A DNA stretch of 64,000 nucleotides, from assembly GCF_030272615.1 (NCBI RefSeq), contig NC_081410.1:226537415-226601414 (forward strand), written 5' to 3'. Of the stretch, positions 35,934 through 47,479 are shown piece after piece. The stretch comes from Cryptomeria japonica. Taxonomy: Eukaryota > Streptophyta > Pinopsida > Cupressales > Cupressaceae. The translations under genes and the position numbers were made by a program. The notes below the pieces were generated by a model that was given only the letters and a program-made list of their open reading frames with translations, made no database searches and was not told where the DNA came from. The first letter of the stretch is position 1. Each line of letters opens with the position of its first letter.

Positions 35934-37639
35934 AATTAATGTGCGAGAAGCGTGTTGGTTCAAAGAATATGTGATGTCTAGGAGATGTCAGTTCTGAACT
36001 TGATTGATCACGAACCAGATAAAGAGCAAGGTGTTTAGCTTGATTTGAAGCGATGAAGTTGAACAAAGTCTGATTAAAGCGATACCGATCCCGAACTTGA
36101 TTGAACTAAGAATGATAGAGAGCAAAGATACCAAACTTGAACTTGATTGATCAAGAAGCGATTCTTACTAATCTAGAACTTGATTGAACTAGACACAACG
36201 AGCGAAGATAAAATCTATCTTGAACTTGATGGATCAAGATATGATGAGCGAAGATAAACTGTCCAGCTGGATTCGATGCAATGAAATTGAACATCTACTT
36301 AGATTGAGTGTGTGATCGAAGATACTCTTTAAACCCTTGATTGAGTTTAAATGAATAATCAGCTTGATGAAAAGCGATGAAACTGGTTAACGTTAAGAGA
36401 TTGATTCAAATGAAGGCAAATATTAGCTTGATATGAAGCGATGAAACTGATATGCCCCTAGCGATTGAATTTGATTCAAATGAATGAGAGATCTCAACTT
36501 GATATAAAGTGATGAAGTTGAGATGCCCCTTAGAAATAAGAATTTTGTTTGATTTTCTTTAGTTGAAAAGATTGTTGCTTGACTTTTGATGAAGATTTAA
36601 AAAATTTCTTGACTTTGAAGATGTGAGGTCATAAGGTCATGAGTATGCCCCCTCGGGAGTGAAATCGAAAGATAGTGAGGGTACATGATTATAAGCAATT
36701 TTTGACGATGATAAGTTATTTGAGCACAAATGATTCAGAGGAATATTTGAAAATTTAGCATTGATTGATAAGAAATTGAGCGCAAAGTTGTTGTGTAGAA
36801 CAAAGTTGAATTGAGATTCAACATTGATTCATGAGAAATTGAGCGCAATTAGAAGAAAGAATGAGCATTTGATGAAAAGTGCTAAGTGGTCCAAATTTTG
36901 TGAAATTGACTAGAAAAATGATCTCAGATTTCAATTTCGATCCCAAAAATGGAATCAGAATGGGAAAATTAGCTAAGGGTACAATTTTCATGTCCATCAA
37001 AGCAAGTTGAAAAATTAGGGTTTTGGCTATATATGGGTTAAAAGTGTCATTTTCAATTCATTTTAACCTCCCAAGTTTGAAAATTCAAAAAGCCTTATGC
37101 GAAGAAAAATGGTGGTTCCCACTCATGAGCATCGATTCAAGCTCTAGAGATGACATAATCAACCCTGGAACTATGAGCCAACAATAAGTGATCGATCTTA
37201 AGCCTCTTTATGTTCTCAATTTTGATTTTTTTTGTTGATTTTTCAAGTTTTTGACACGTTGAAGTCGGGTTTTCACATTTTTTCGTGCGAGACAGGATCT
37301 TGTCTCGTACGAAAAACTGTTAAATTTTATTTTGTCATTTAGGGTCAATAGTTTTGTCATACGACACCTACCCTTCTATCGTACGACAACATTCATAAGA
37401 GACCATTTTTTCATCCAAAGTCTATTCTTGTGTCGTATGGGGATCTTTTGTCGTACGGAGCCCAATCCTAAACCGCATGAGTTTTTGCCCTTCTGTTTTT
37501 TGTCATTTGGGAAACAGTGAGCATTTTTGAAGGTCCAAACTTGAAATTTTGACTTGGCAATTAATGTAGTTGAATTTGCGTGATGTTTTACTTCTCTTGT
37601 AGTCTTATTTGGAATGTTTTCTAATACTCTGTTGTTTGA
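35934..37639 (-). other. 3' region of element B: degenerate repeats and hairpins
   Basis: No coding frame. From about 36000 to 36530 the phrases 'cttgat(t)gaact', 'aagcgatgaa' and 'gcgaagata' recur irregularly. Near 37281-37314 is a 14-bp stem with one mismatch and a 6-base loop, followed by several TCGTACGA-like palindromes to about 37460. Confidence 0.55.
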
Positions 37640-38851
37640 TTTTTGTAGGTTCGATTGCCTCATGTTCTTTTCAGATGTGTGTATCCACCCACGATGACAT
37701 TAGTTTGACAATTGTCAAATGTTGAGAAGACACATATTGATTTGTGTGGTTTCACCCACCTTCTTGGTTTATCAGATATCCATGTGAATCACAAAATGCT
37801 CACAACATTAGTTGAGAGATTTCATTCTGAGCATAACGCCTTCCACTTGCCAGTTGGGGAGATGACCATCACTCCTAAGGACTTTTACAAGATTCTCCAT
37901 GTCCCTTTTGTTGGGGGTATGGTAGATTATGATGCAACACATCTTCTTGGATTACAGGTTGTCGGACGTGTATTCAAGGATCTAGATATCTTGACATGGT
38001 CTATTAGTTGGGACATTATGATGAGAAGGTATAGTGAGGAGTTTTCTTTGGCTTGTGTCCTAGTAGGTTTTATCGGCTGCTTTCTGATGCCAGATAGGGG
38101 ACAAAAGGGATTCCTTTGTGGATGGGGCAGGATGCTAGAGAGATTTATCTAGACCCCTCAGAGACTAGGTTGGGGCTCTTGTATATTAGCACACATGTAT
38201 CGTGAGATGCATGAGATCGTCTTCCGAGAGGGGAAGAGTATGGCTGTAGGAGTCTTGATTTTATAGGCACGGGCCTGGGAGAACCTCCCAGTTTGTAGGT
38301 TGATTGTAAATGATGACAAGGAGCCTAGTCAGCCGATTGTATATAGGTATTCTGGATATGTTACTCAGTCCCATCTGGGCAAGATAGATTTTTGGAGATG
38401 AAAGCTAGATGATTTGATAGTCATGGTATGGAGACCTTACAGGGGCTTAGAGCCATGGGATTACTAGAGGATTGTACGCAGAGACCTATTTGTTATGCAC
38501 CCACTCATTTGTAGATCACAGACTGTGGTGGAGCGATTCATGGTATCTCGAGTGATGAGGTAGTATGGTAGGCCTTAGGGGATCTCGTAGGAATTCACAA
38601 TGTACATGAGATATGTTGATGAGGAGAGGTGGGGATGGGCACCGAGGTTATCTTATGCCTTGAGTATGTAGGAGTTGACTGGATTGCAAGGAATCTAGCG
38701 GGACTACATGGGTGATATTGTAGATGCGGGGGTATTGCCCCAATACAGGGATTGGTTTCAGCAGCATCCATTCCCTAGATTTTCTAATCTGGCAGAGCAG
38801 GCACCTCGTATTGAGGAGGTTGAGGATGATGCCCCGCATAGGGGCAGGGAC
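37640..38851 (+). pseudogene. Plant mobile domain (PMD) gene, antisense in element B
   Basis: This is the longest PMD copy here. From about 37694 the frame reads MTLV, a stop, QLSNVEKTHIDLCGFTHLL and then HNAFHLPVGEMTITPKDFYKIL, the diagnostic motif. The middle GCFLMPDRGQ region follows, and after a frame change near 38150 the C-terminal half: GSCILAHMYREMHE, AWENLP and FWR, ending in an acidic tail EEVEDDAPHRGRD. A series of TAG stops in the C-terminal half stands where Gln is likely (for example before YGRP). The strand is opposite to element B. The gene is cut at 38851 by a Copia LTR. The host-gene role of PMD proteins is nuclear silencing and genome maintenance; the role in elements is unknown to me. 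Confidence 0.85.
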
Positions 38852-39918
38852 TGTTAGGTCCCAAAGACAACTGAGAGGGGGGGGGGTGAATCAGTTGTCA
38901 AATAAATTCAAACCAAAAATAACTTAACCAACTTTAATGCTTAATACCAGAAACCAGACTTTTATGTTGGTAGATAGTTTTAATAGTTAATTGTAGTACC
39001 GATAAAGATTAATGCATGAAACAGAAAGACAATAACATCCACAACACATAACACCAATATTTGTACGTGGAAAACCTGTAAGGGGAAAAACCACAGTGGG
39101 AAACCTTACCCACAATCAGATGATACTACTATAGATAGTATGTTTATACAAATGGGGTCTGCACATGCAGAAAGGCCAAGTGCCTAGAGCTCACTATTCA
39201 AACACAAATAGGAGTAACACTGACTACAATTGGATGTTTAAGTCCAATAAGAATGTACTGCTCAAAATAGCATCTTTTTATGTTGGATTCAGTACCGGTG
39301 TAGTTTTGATTGTCTTTACAAATACCTTGATTCACCTTCAAATGATTTCTGCGTGTATAGCTCTCTTATTCTCGCATATACCTTCTTACAATTCCTTATC
39401 CTTATCGCATATCGATCTTACAAATAAGATCTTACATATATACCATAACCTAAGACCAATTTTAGTAGGTCCTCTCTAAAAGATATTACAATAAAATCAT
39501 TTTACAAGTAAATCAATAACCGATGCAATAACGATTCAACATGTTGGATTAATGCATTTACAACAATAATAAATCATTTCCAAGGTGTGTCGTGTTGATC
39601 TGAAATAGATAAGCCTACCAGTGCTTATCCTGGACTTATTTGTCGGTAACAACAAATATGCAAACACGATTATACCAATGAACAAATCTCTAAGACAAAG
39701 TGTCCAAATGATGTCTTCAACACAACTAGGTATTTTCCATATCATTCCAAGTGCTAGTGAACATTATATCCTACCGGTGTACCAGATACCAGTGACTGTG
39801 CATAAGTCACTTGCTTGCCGGTGAACATTGTCGATTCTTCAAAGTGTCAGAATGGTTAAGTGTTAATAGGTGTTGACATCAATGACAAAACCATATCAAA
39901 ATAACCAAAATACCAACA
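38852..39918 (-). repeat. 3' LTR of minus-strand Copia element G
   Basis: The minus strand runs TGTTGGTATTTTGG...GGGACCTAACA. A polypurine tract lies to the right, so the internal region was to the right. It is the same family as the solo LTR at 23294. An inverted repeat (38866-38874 and 38891-38899) encloses a G10 tract. The left target duplication is GGGAC; the partner is out of the window. Confidence 0.85.
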
Positions 39919-39971
39919 ATCTCCCAAAATCAAAATTCAAATATAGAGAGTAATCAATCTCAAAGTAACAA
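39919..39971 (-). other. Polypurine tract and short internal stub of element G
   Basis: The minus strand reads TTTTGGGAGAT directly before the LTR. After 53 bases the sequence is cut by chromovirus E; the five bases left of it (AACAA) would be its target duplication. Confidence 0.75.
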
Positions 39972-40726
39972 TGTCATGCCCAAGATTTAGGGCAAGAACA
40001 GGATAATTATTATTTTTTTAAATAACAACTATATAACAAAAAGTTCGCTAACACGACATGCACTAACATGTTTTGTCAAAACTATCTTCGAGCTAACTCT
40101 GATATTAAATCAAGTAACGAAATTAATTTAAAATTTATTTGCAGAATACTAAACAATTTAATTTATTCTCTCATAAAACCTAGTCAATAGATTAATTAAA
40201 TCAAACTCATTAAAAATAGTAGATGAAGATAAAATTAATCTCCAATAACCAATACTTGTATTTTTCCCTAGGAAACTAATTAATTTAGTCCTAACTCTTA
40301 GATCATAAAAGTCTTCCTATTAAGTGTAAATATTTCCCAATAGCCAAATTAACCTTACCCAACTTAATATAAAGTTCTATTAAATTTCAAACAAAACAAT
40401 TTCATATCTTAAACATAACCCCATATGTTTTTTTTTTTTTTTAAAAAAACAAATATAATTTATAACCACATATTAAAATAATCAATCCAAAAATTGTCTT
40501 ACTCTCTTATATTTTCAAACTCGTTATGTATTGGTATATATATATATATTATATTATATTAATTCCCACTTCATTAGACAAATCTCCATGCAAACCCTAA
40601 ACTTAAAATACATTATAAAATAAATCTCTCTATACTCTTTTTTTAATTTCTTTATTATCCCTTTTTACCCTAACTCTAACCGAGCTAGGGTTTTATATTT
40701 TTTTATGCACATTGTTTTTTTTTTCA

Positions 40727-40975
40727 GGGCCGAATGGAGGTTGTTAAGGGGCGGCCATGGCGGTTGGGCGGAGGGGTCGCCACCAGTGGGATGACCCACT
40801 GTGGGGGTTGCGACCCACACAGTGGCCTTGGCCGCTGTGTGTGTCATGGCTCGCACAGTGGCTGCGGCCACTGGTGCGGAGCGCGGCCCACATAGAGGTT
40901 GCGGCCTCTGTGAGGGACGCGACCCGCACAGGGACTGCGTGCCCTGCGCGGCCGAGGCCCACCCTTTCCCTTTGC
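40727..40975. repeat. GC-rich block with short imperfect repeats in LTR E
   Basis: About 250 bases dominated by 'GCGGCC', 'CACAGTGG' and 'CCGCACAG' phrases spaced by roughly 24 bases, in an LTR that is otherwise strongly AT-rich. The counterpart is at 52689-52940, where several CG sites have changed to CA or TG. Confidence 0.75.
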
Positions 40976-41025
40976 TCTATATTTTTTTTTGTTTTTTTAT
41001 TTATATATATATTTTTTTAAAATAT

Positions 41026-41220
41026 AATGTGTGTATATATATATATATATTCTTTTTTTTTGTGTTGCAAGTAGGTATAAATATATTTATATATATAATT
41101 TTTTATATATAGATATACATTTTTATATGTATATAATCATATATATATATATATTTGTATATATATATATATTTGAATATATATATATATTTATATATAT
41201 ATACACATTTATTTCGCAGG
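41026..41220. repeat. TA microsatellite tract in LTR E
   Basis: Long interrupted (TA)n runs. They give spurious frames rich in Ile and Tyr on the plus strand. The counterpart is at about 52970-53165. Confidence 0.85.
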
Positions 41221-43961
41221 TAAATTTATGATATATTTTATATGTATGTATATATAAGTATATACATGTAATCTGCATGTATATGATGATATATATTTAT
41301 ATATAACTATAGTAATTAGTTTTTTATTTTTTTCTTATAAAACAGAATTTATGAAAGATCCTGATTTCGATTACAGCAAAAGTAAAGTAATAAATCTGTT
41401 TACTGTAAATATTATTTTCTGTAAATGAATAATGCCAGTGTTTAACAAAAATACCTAACTTCAACTTTATCAAGGAATAAGTTTAACAAATTTTCCAGCA
41501 ACCTAATAATTACAAATTTTATTTAAATGAAACTATAATAGGTTAAGATCTTTATTTCCTGCATTTATTAAATTGGCAGGCTTGCAAAAATCTACAGCAA
41601 CTACTTAAATAACAAAGATGTATTTTCTGTAATGAAATAAATAACAGAAGTAACTAATCCTAAAACAACATCTATATTAAATAAAGAATTCCTTAACTTA
41701 AACTATAGAAATGATTATGATAATTTTAGATTTTATTTTCTGCATTTAAAATGAAATCACAGATAAAGAAAGATCATAGATTTAATTAAAATACTTTTTT
41801 ACATTTCCATGTAAGATCCTCAGTGCTTTTATATTTCAACCCTTGCATGCATGCAAAAATCAATTCTATTTCTTTTCTAGTAAATAAGAGAATAAATTTA
41901 ACTCATTTCCTTTCAAGAAATATTAAATACTCTACAAGATTTAACCTTAATTCTAGAACAAGAACTTAGAATAAACCATTTAGCTTTCTGCAAAATAACA
42001 TGATATTTTCTGCATAATAATTAACATATCTTCAAGTCTTTATTCCTATTTTACAAATAGCCTCTCATTTCAAACAAGAGAGGACTTTTTAAAAACAAGT
42101 AATAAATACATTTGTAACTTTTTTTTTCCTTTAAAATCAACATCTTCTGCCATAACTGCATGCATTTGATATTCCTTCTAATTTCCTGCAAATGAATCAA
42201 ATCTATGACTATGGAGTGCTCAACTCCCAGCCTAGGCTAACTGGTAGCCACCCCCGAGCTCGGAGAACCAAGCCCTAGATGAGAAACAAACATGCAAGCT
42301 CACAAGACAGAATACACACAAATTCAAACACACTCCCAACCCGGCTTCACTGCACCACACCATGGTGATGACCTTTTTAAGGGTGGTAGTGGACCAAATA
42401 CCTTGAGGAGAACTGCAAGTATGGAAAAAAAACATGTAGCCACCTCATGGCAAACCAAATACATCAAGAATAGGAACCCCTTATTCCTTATGCCCCCCAA
42501 GACATTCATGCCTTATTTCTCTCCTTATGACCCCCATTGCACAAACAAGCCATGCAGCAAGGGTTACACAAAATCCCTTGTGATCGCTCTCATAACGAGA
42601 GTCTCTCACTCGAGGGCTGTCACTTCTACCACCCACAAGATCCTCCTCTCTCCCAAGAGTAAGAGGTCTTGATGACTCCCCAAAAAACATACAATATATA
42701 ACACAAAATACCAAATAAAATTTCCAAAAGAACATGCACGGAAGCAAATCTTTTACACCAACATTACTTTCAAACACATGCAATAATAAAGCCATTTTAA
42801 GAAGAATGCAACCAACCTTAATCTGCCGAAAGGTAGGTTAGTTTTGTTGAGGATGAGCAGCCCAATTCCACGGTTCTTCTCCTTCTACGCTTAGCCAAAA
42901 TTCTCTATTCAAAATCTAGTCTATTCTTTTAAAAAATTCTCTTATCTCCAAAAATGGAGAGTGGGTGATTACCCACAAATTTTCTAATTCTTGCTTAAGA
43001 AGCCCTTTGTGAGAGTTCTCACAAGTTTCTAAAAACTAAAGAGGAAGGTAAGGTAGAATGGGAAAGGGAACTCATTCGAAAAGGAAGGTTTACAACTAGG
43101 TTCAAATTTTCTAATTTCAATTTTCGCACAACTTAGAAAAGTCAATTTTTAGGGTGTCTAAAAAGTCACATGGGAGTATAAACTTGCCTTAAATTACCCC
43201 TAACCCTTAGGTATACCTTATGGGCTTTAGGAAACCCTATTAAACTACCCCTAGGTGTCCATTTAACCCTTTTTTAACCCCTCTAAAGTTTATTTTTTGG
43301 TCAAACCTATGTTGACCATCCCAAAGATTCTTTACCCAAGGCATTTATGACATCACGTTACATTAATTGAAAAAGCTATAGTTAAACAATTCCCACCAAG
43401 AGACAAATTTAAAAATTCAAACATAAATCCACACGTGTCAAGTGACACAAAGAAAATACTTTTACAAATTAATACATGAAATCGTCTCTTGTGGATTTTA
43501 CATAAATCAATTAAATAACACTTAACACACATACATCATTTACTATTACGAATAAAATACAACACAAACGGGGTGTTGTCTCTCCAAATAGACAAACCCT
43601 GGCTTTACGAACATACATAGGTCTAGGTTTGGTTCTCCATAATATTTCCATGGTCACATGGATAACTTCCTGTGCATCTCAATTTACACATTAGTAACTT
43701 TCAAATAACCACATATAATATAAATCACAGGAATAATAATACATATCATCACTTGCATACAATTTACATCTGAACAATTTAATACACCTTTTATCCAAGC
43801 AATTTTACATAAGCAATTCATCCTAATTCTCATAATGTTGATCCACACTTAAACATACATCATAATTCTATTATCATAGTAAAGTCCTGCAAATTCAATA
43901 ACGACATTTATCACCGCAAATTCATCTTATTCAAAAATCATGTAGTGTTCTATATCATAAA

Positions 43962-44411
43962 TGTTGGTGTAAATTAATATTCATTTTGGATATTATTACA
44001 CTTACTTAAGTTTACTTAAGAAATGCATTTCATAGTAGTTTGGGTATGAGACACTTGGGTGTTTGTGCCACATTGGGATAGTGTGTGTAGGAGAAATTCC
44101 ACCTTTTATGGTGTTGATCTTGTTGTTACACTCTACATTCAGTGGGTGATCCACCTCATGTGGACTATTATATTATTTCTCCTACCTACCCACACCTATT
44201 TCCTACCTACCCTTGTTTCTTATTGAGCCACATGTCATGTTTGTGTGCTCACATATCCCTAGCCTTGCCTGTATAAGCAAGCTCATCTACATTGTATGTA
44301 ATTGATATTATTGATCATTTTCTATTGATGAGAATACAGTTTATTATTGTCCTATATTGTGTCTCTATTTTGTACATTTCATTGAGCTGTTGATCTTGGC
44401 AAAATCTCACA
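43962..44411 (+). repeat. 5' LTR of element J
   Basis: Runs TGTTGGTGTAAATTAAT...AAAATCTCACA. The TATA region reads TGTATAAG near 44270, one base off the TATATAAG of the 3' copy. Confidence 0.93.
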
Positions 44412-44423
44412 TGGTATCAAAGC
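44412..44423 (+). other. Primer binding site of element J
   Basis: TGGTATCAAAGC directly abuts the LTR; one mismatch to the initiator-Met tRNA complement. Confidence 0.88.
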
Positions 44424-46308
44424 TATTAGAGTGCCATTGGTTTGCCAATTGAGAGAATTTTGGGGTTTGCATTTTGGAGCTTTCTATTGCAGGTTATTAT
44501 TGGAGCTTGTTGGATCAGAGCTGAGGTCATCATTGGATTGAGGAGGTTCGAGAAAGTAAGAATCGCCTTTTATTTTGTCCAAATCCAACATCTGAGGCCA
44601 AATCTAGAGTCGTTTGAAAGTGGAGGGTGGTGACTTGTCCTGTTAGCGATCTGCAATTTTGGAGCATTTTTGGTCAAATCCGTCATTGCCATTGCGCTCA
44701 AAAGGCCCAAAGACCCCAAGATCAACTATCAATTTGTCGAAATCGGCCTCCATTACCCCGAGTTGAAAAAATCTCCCCTCCCAGCCCGTCGTACGGACTT
44801 GCAGGTACAGGTCTGAAAATATTTTTTTAATTTTTCCGTTTTTTATTATTTTCGAAAATTTGAAAAATAAAAAATAAAAAAATTAAATAATTTGGGGGGG
44901 GGGGGGCTCTTTATTGGCCCACAGGCCACTTGCGGCTTGCAGGTGTACCTGCAGGTACCGCAGGCAACCTGCAGCCTGCAGGTGTACCTGTGGTGACTGC
45001 AGGCCACCTGCGGCCCCGCAGGCCCTGCAGTACCGCAGGGTACCTGCGGGTCCTGCAGACAACCTGCAGCCCACAGGTAGTCCCTGCGTGTATCGTAGGC
45101 TACCTACGGGTAGATTTTTTTTAATTTTTTTTAAAAATTTTTTTTTTTAATAATTAAAATATAACTTTTTTTCTTATTTATTTTAAATAAGTTTTTTTAA
45201 TAATTAAAAAAATAAAATTTTTAATAAATTTTTTTTTTTCTTTAATAAATTATTATTAAAGTTTTTTTTTAATATAATAAAAAAAAAATGACTCGCCTTT
45301 TTTGTTTTTTCTTTATTTTTTAATAAAGTTTTTTTTGCATAATAATTGTTTTTATTTAGATTTTTAAAATCTTTTAAAAACACAAACATCATTTAATAAG
45401 TCAAATTGGGAACACTTTTTTTCTTGTCACTTCACACCTGTCTTGCAGTGCTTCCAACTGGTAGTCAAGGGGGGGGGGGGGGGGTTGATTTGCTCCTTTA
45501 TATCTCTTGGCCACATCCCAATCGGAGGCTTCTTTTTCTGCAATATTCTACAGGGCTTCTTGGTGGCATCATCTTCATGTTTCCAGATTTGCACTATCAT
45601 GTTGTATGCTCTTGCATGAGCAATGTTGTACTCGCACTATCATAAAGTGCCACACCTCTTTGTATCTTGTCATTGTTGACATATTTGATGTAATCCTCTT
45701 GTATATATAGATTAGAAATATCTTGTGAGACTTGGTGCATGGCTCCAGTTGAGACTTAGATTGTACACATTTGTGCATGGCTCCCGTGAGACTTGGATTG
45801 TATCGGTATTTCTGCTATTTCTGAGTATCCAGATGATGCTCACGGCAGGTTGTCTCCATGCCTGATCTTCTTTTTGTTGCAGCGAGTGATTCATTATCAT
45901 CGACTTGGTACCTGGTTTTGTCACACTTTGACATTATTGGTGCAGCATTGGCTCTCTTTCTTCCTTATGGGGAGGTATTTTGGTCATCATCATTGGACCA
46001 TCTTTGCAGGGGATTCGACATTGAGGGGGGGCTTCATGGTCTCTTCTTCTCTCTTATGGGGGGGACATAGTTTGTTCTTCTCATTCATCATTGAGAGCAT
46101 TGTATGCTTTCATCATCTCTCTTTTGGGGGAGGGTTTTTTCCCATTGGGTTTTTCTCTCTTTCCCCACTTTGTGAGAGTTTTCATTGCATTGGTTTTCAG
46201 GCATTTGCATTTGTACATGGGTACCTAACATGGCCTAGTAGCCGGGACCCATCTTGCATTGCTTAGTTGCATTGTTGACTTGAGTCTTCATTCCCCTAAG
46301 TTGCACTT
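44424..46308 (+). other. Internal region of element J, without coding capacity
   Basis: About the first 450 bases are unique sequence. Then come a G13 run near 44895, the CTGCAGG-rich block (44917-45115), a very T/A-rich part to about 45400, a second long G-run near 45470 and a T- and G-rich part with several 'gggggg' runs. A 157-codon frame at 45793-46266 has a composition set by these runs and no motif. I see no gag, protease or RT. Confidence 0.7.
44917..45115. repeat. CTGCAGG/TACCTGC repeat block in element J
   Basis: About 200 bases of overlapping 'CTGCAGG', 'GGTACCTG' and 'CCGCAGG' phrases, largely palindromic, roughly every 9-12 bases. It is the most GC-rich stretch of the element, flanked by poly-G and poly-T. 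Confidence 0.85.
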
Positions 46309-46317
46309 AAGGGGGGG
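46309..46317 (+). other. Polypurine tract of element J
   Basis: AAGGGGGGG directly before the 3' LTR start TGTTGGTG. Confidence 0.85.
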
Positions 46318-46767
46318 TGTTGGTGTAAATAAATATTCATTTTGGATATTATTACACTTACTTAAGTTTACTTAGGAAATGCATTTCATAGTAGTTTGGG
46401 TATGAGACACTTGGGTGTTTGTGCCACATTGGGATACTGTGTGTAGGAGAAATTCCACCTTTTATGGTGTTGATCTTGTTGCTACACTCCACATTCAGTG
46501 GGTGATCCACCTCATGTGGACTATTATATTATTTCTCCTACCTACCCACACCTATTTCCTACCTACCCTTGTTTCTTATTGAGCCACATGTCATGTTTGT
46601 GTGCTCACATATCCCTAGCCTTGCCTATATAAGCAAGCTCATCTACATTGTATGTAATTGATATTATTGATCATTTTCTATTGATGAGAATACAGTTTAT
46701 TCTTGTCCTATATTGTGTCTCTATTTTATACATTTCATTGAGCTCTTGATCTTGACAAAATCTCACA
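46318..46767 (+). repeat. 3' LTR of element J
   Basis: Same length as the 5' copy. It contains TATATAAG at 46626-46633, likely the TATA box, and ends AAAATCTCACA before ATAAA. Confidence 0.93.
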
Positions 46768-46772
46768 ATAAA

Positions 46773-46924
46773 GCATATAAATAAATCATCAATATATAGC
46801 AATGTTATCCAAATCATGAAATCATATAATTTATAAATCCATAATGCATAAAAATAAAGCATCCGTAATAGTCTCAATATAAAAAAACCGCTGAAATGTC
46901 AGACTGAGTCGAGGTGGGGCCTCA
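46773..46924 (-). repeat. 3' LTR of chromovirus E, remaining 5' end
   Basis: The end of the LTR beyond element J. The minus strand starts TGAGGCCCCACCTCGAC at 46924, right after the polypurine tract. Confidence 0.78.
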
Positions 46925-46936
46925 CACCCTCCCCCT
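46925..46936 (-). other. Polypurine tract of chromovirus E
   Basis: The minus strand has GAGGGGGAGGGTG immediately before the LTR and just after the end of pol. Confidence 0.78.
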
Positions 46937-47467
46937 CTAGGCATGAACTTCCTCCTGGAGTTCATCAAAGAGGTGGGGGTACTCTGATCTCATACGTGCT
47001 GCGTCCTCCCATGAAGCCGTAACCTCATCATAACAATCCCATTGGACCCTAACTTGGTCCAACTCTCGACCTTGAAGGGCCAGCATCCGGTGTGCCAAAA
47101 TGCAAATGGGTTCCAAAGCTAACTGCCCGTCTGACTCCACCTGCAAGGCATCCCAATCTAAAATATGAGACTCATCACAGATATATTTCCTCAAAACTGA
47201 TACATGAAACAAATCGTGGATGCGTGACAGGCTAGGTGGCAATGCTAAACGGTAGGCAACTGGGCCTATCCTCTCAAGAATCTCAAAAGGTCCTACAAAG
47301 TGAGGTGCGAGCTTAGAACCCTTTCTGTAATGGATTGGACTCTTATGCAGTCGCACTCTCAAGAAGACTCTATCTCCAACCAAGTAGCTACGATCTATCC
47401 TCTTCGCATCAACATATTTCTTCTGTCTATATTGAGCATCTCTAAGACGTTGCCTAATCAAATCCAC
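46937..47467 (-). pseudogene. Integrase C-terminus and chromodomain of chromovirus E
   Basis: Open for 176 codons. The integrase C-terminal domain shows VGDRVFLRV and the GPF motif HFVGPFEILERIG, then LPPSLSRIHDLFHVSVLRKY. The chromodomain lies at about residues 130-168, with the phrases VRVQWDCYDEVTASWE and YPHLF. Chromodomains guide integration of these elements to heterochromatin marks (family knowledge). The frame differs from the upstream integrase frame, so one frameshift lies between about 47470 and 47760. It ends right at the polypurine tract. Confidence 0.9.
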
Positions 47468-47479
47468 CTGCTATTTCAT

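Larger units (their letters stand above)
39972..43961 (-). repeat. 3' LTR of chromovirus E, left part
   Basis: The first 2.8 kb align with the right LTR at 51867-54651. Compared with that copy it lacks about 80 bases near 40309. It contains a GC-rich block (40727-40975), poly-T runs and long TA microsatellites. From 42,700 to 43,961 it has no partner in the window because the other LTR is truncated; the sequence there is noncoding. Confidence 0.85.
43962..46767 (+). mobile_element. Pol-less Copia-like element J nested in LTR E
   Basis: Two 450-bp LTRs that differ at about ten positions by eye (about 2 percent), the perfect target duplication ATAAA (43957-43961 and 46768-46772), a primer site and a polypurine tract define it. 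The internal region is 1.9 kb and encodes no recognisable retroelement protein. It is non-autonomous and among the youngest insertions here, since it sits within E. Confidence 0.93.

Noticed and set aside
40757..41231. Several overlapping frames of 66-103 codons
   Set aside because: They cover the GC-rich block and the TA microsatellite and change frame freely; low-complexity Ile/Tyr or Ala/Arg composition.
42292..42672. 126-codon plus-strand frame, also open at 54245-54625
   Set aside because: The two copies are the two LTRs of chromovirus E, identical at insertion, so shared openness is not evidence of selection. No motif, and antisense to the element.
44917..45115. GC-rich palindromic block considered as an RNA gene or CpG island of a host gene
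   Set aside because: It lies inside a non-autonomous element with defined ends, and no tRNA or rRNA features are visible.
45793..46266. 157-codon frame in element J
   Set aside because: Composition is driven by T- and G-rich runs, overlapping frames are also open, and no domain or conserved motif is seen.
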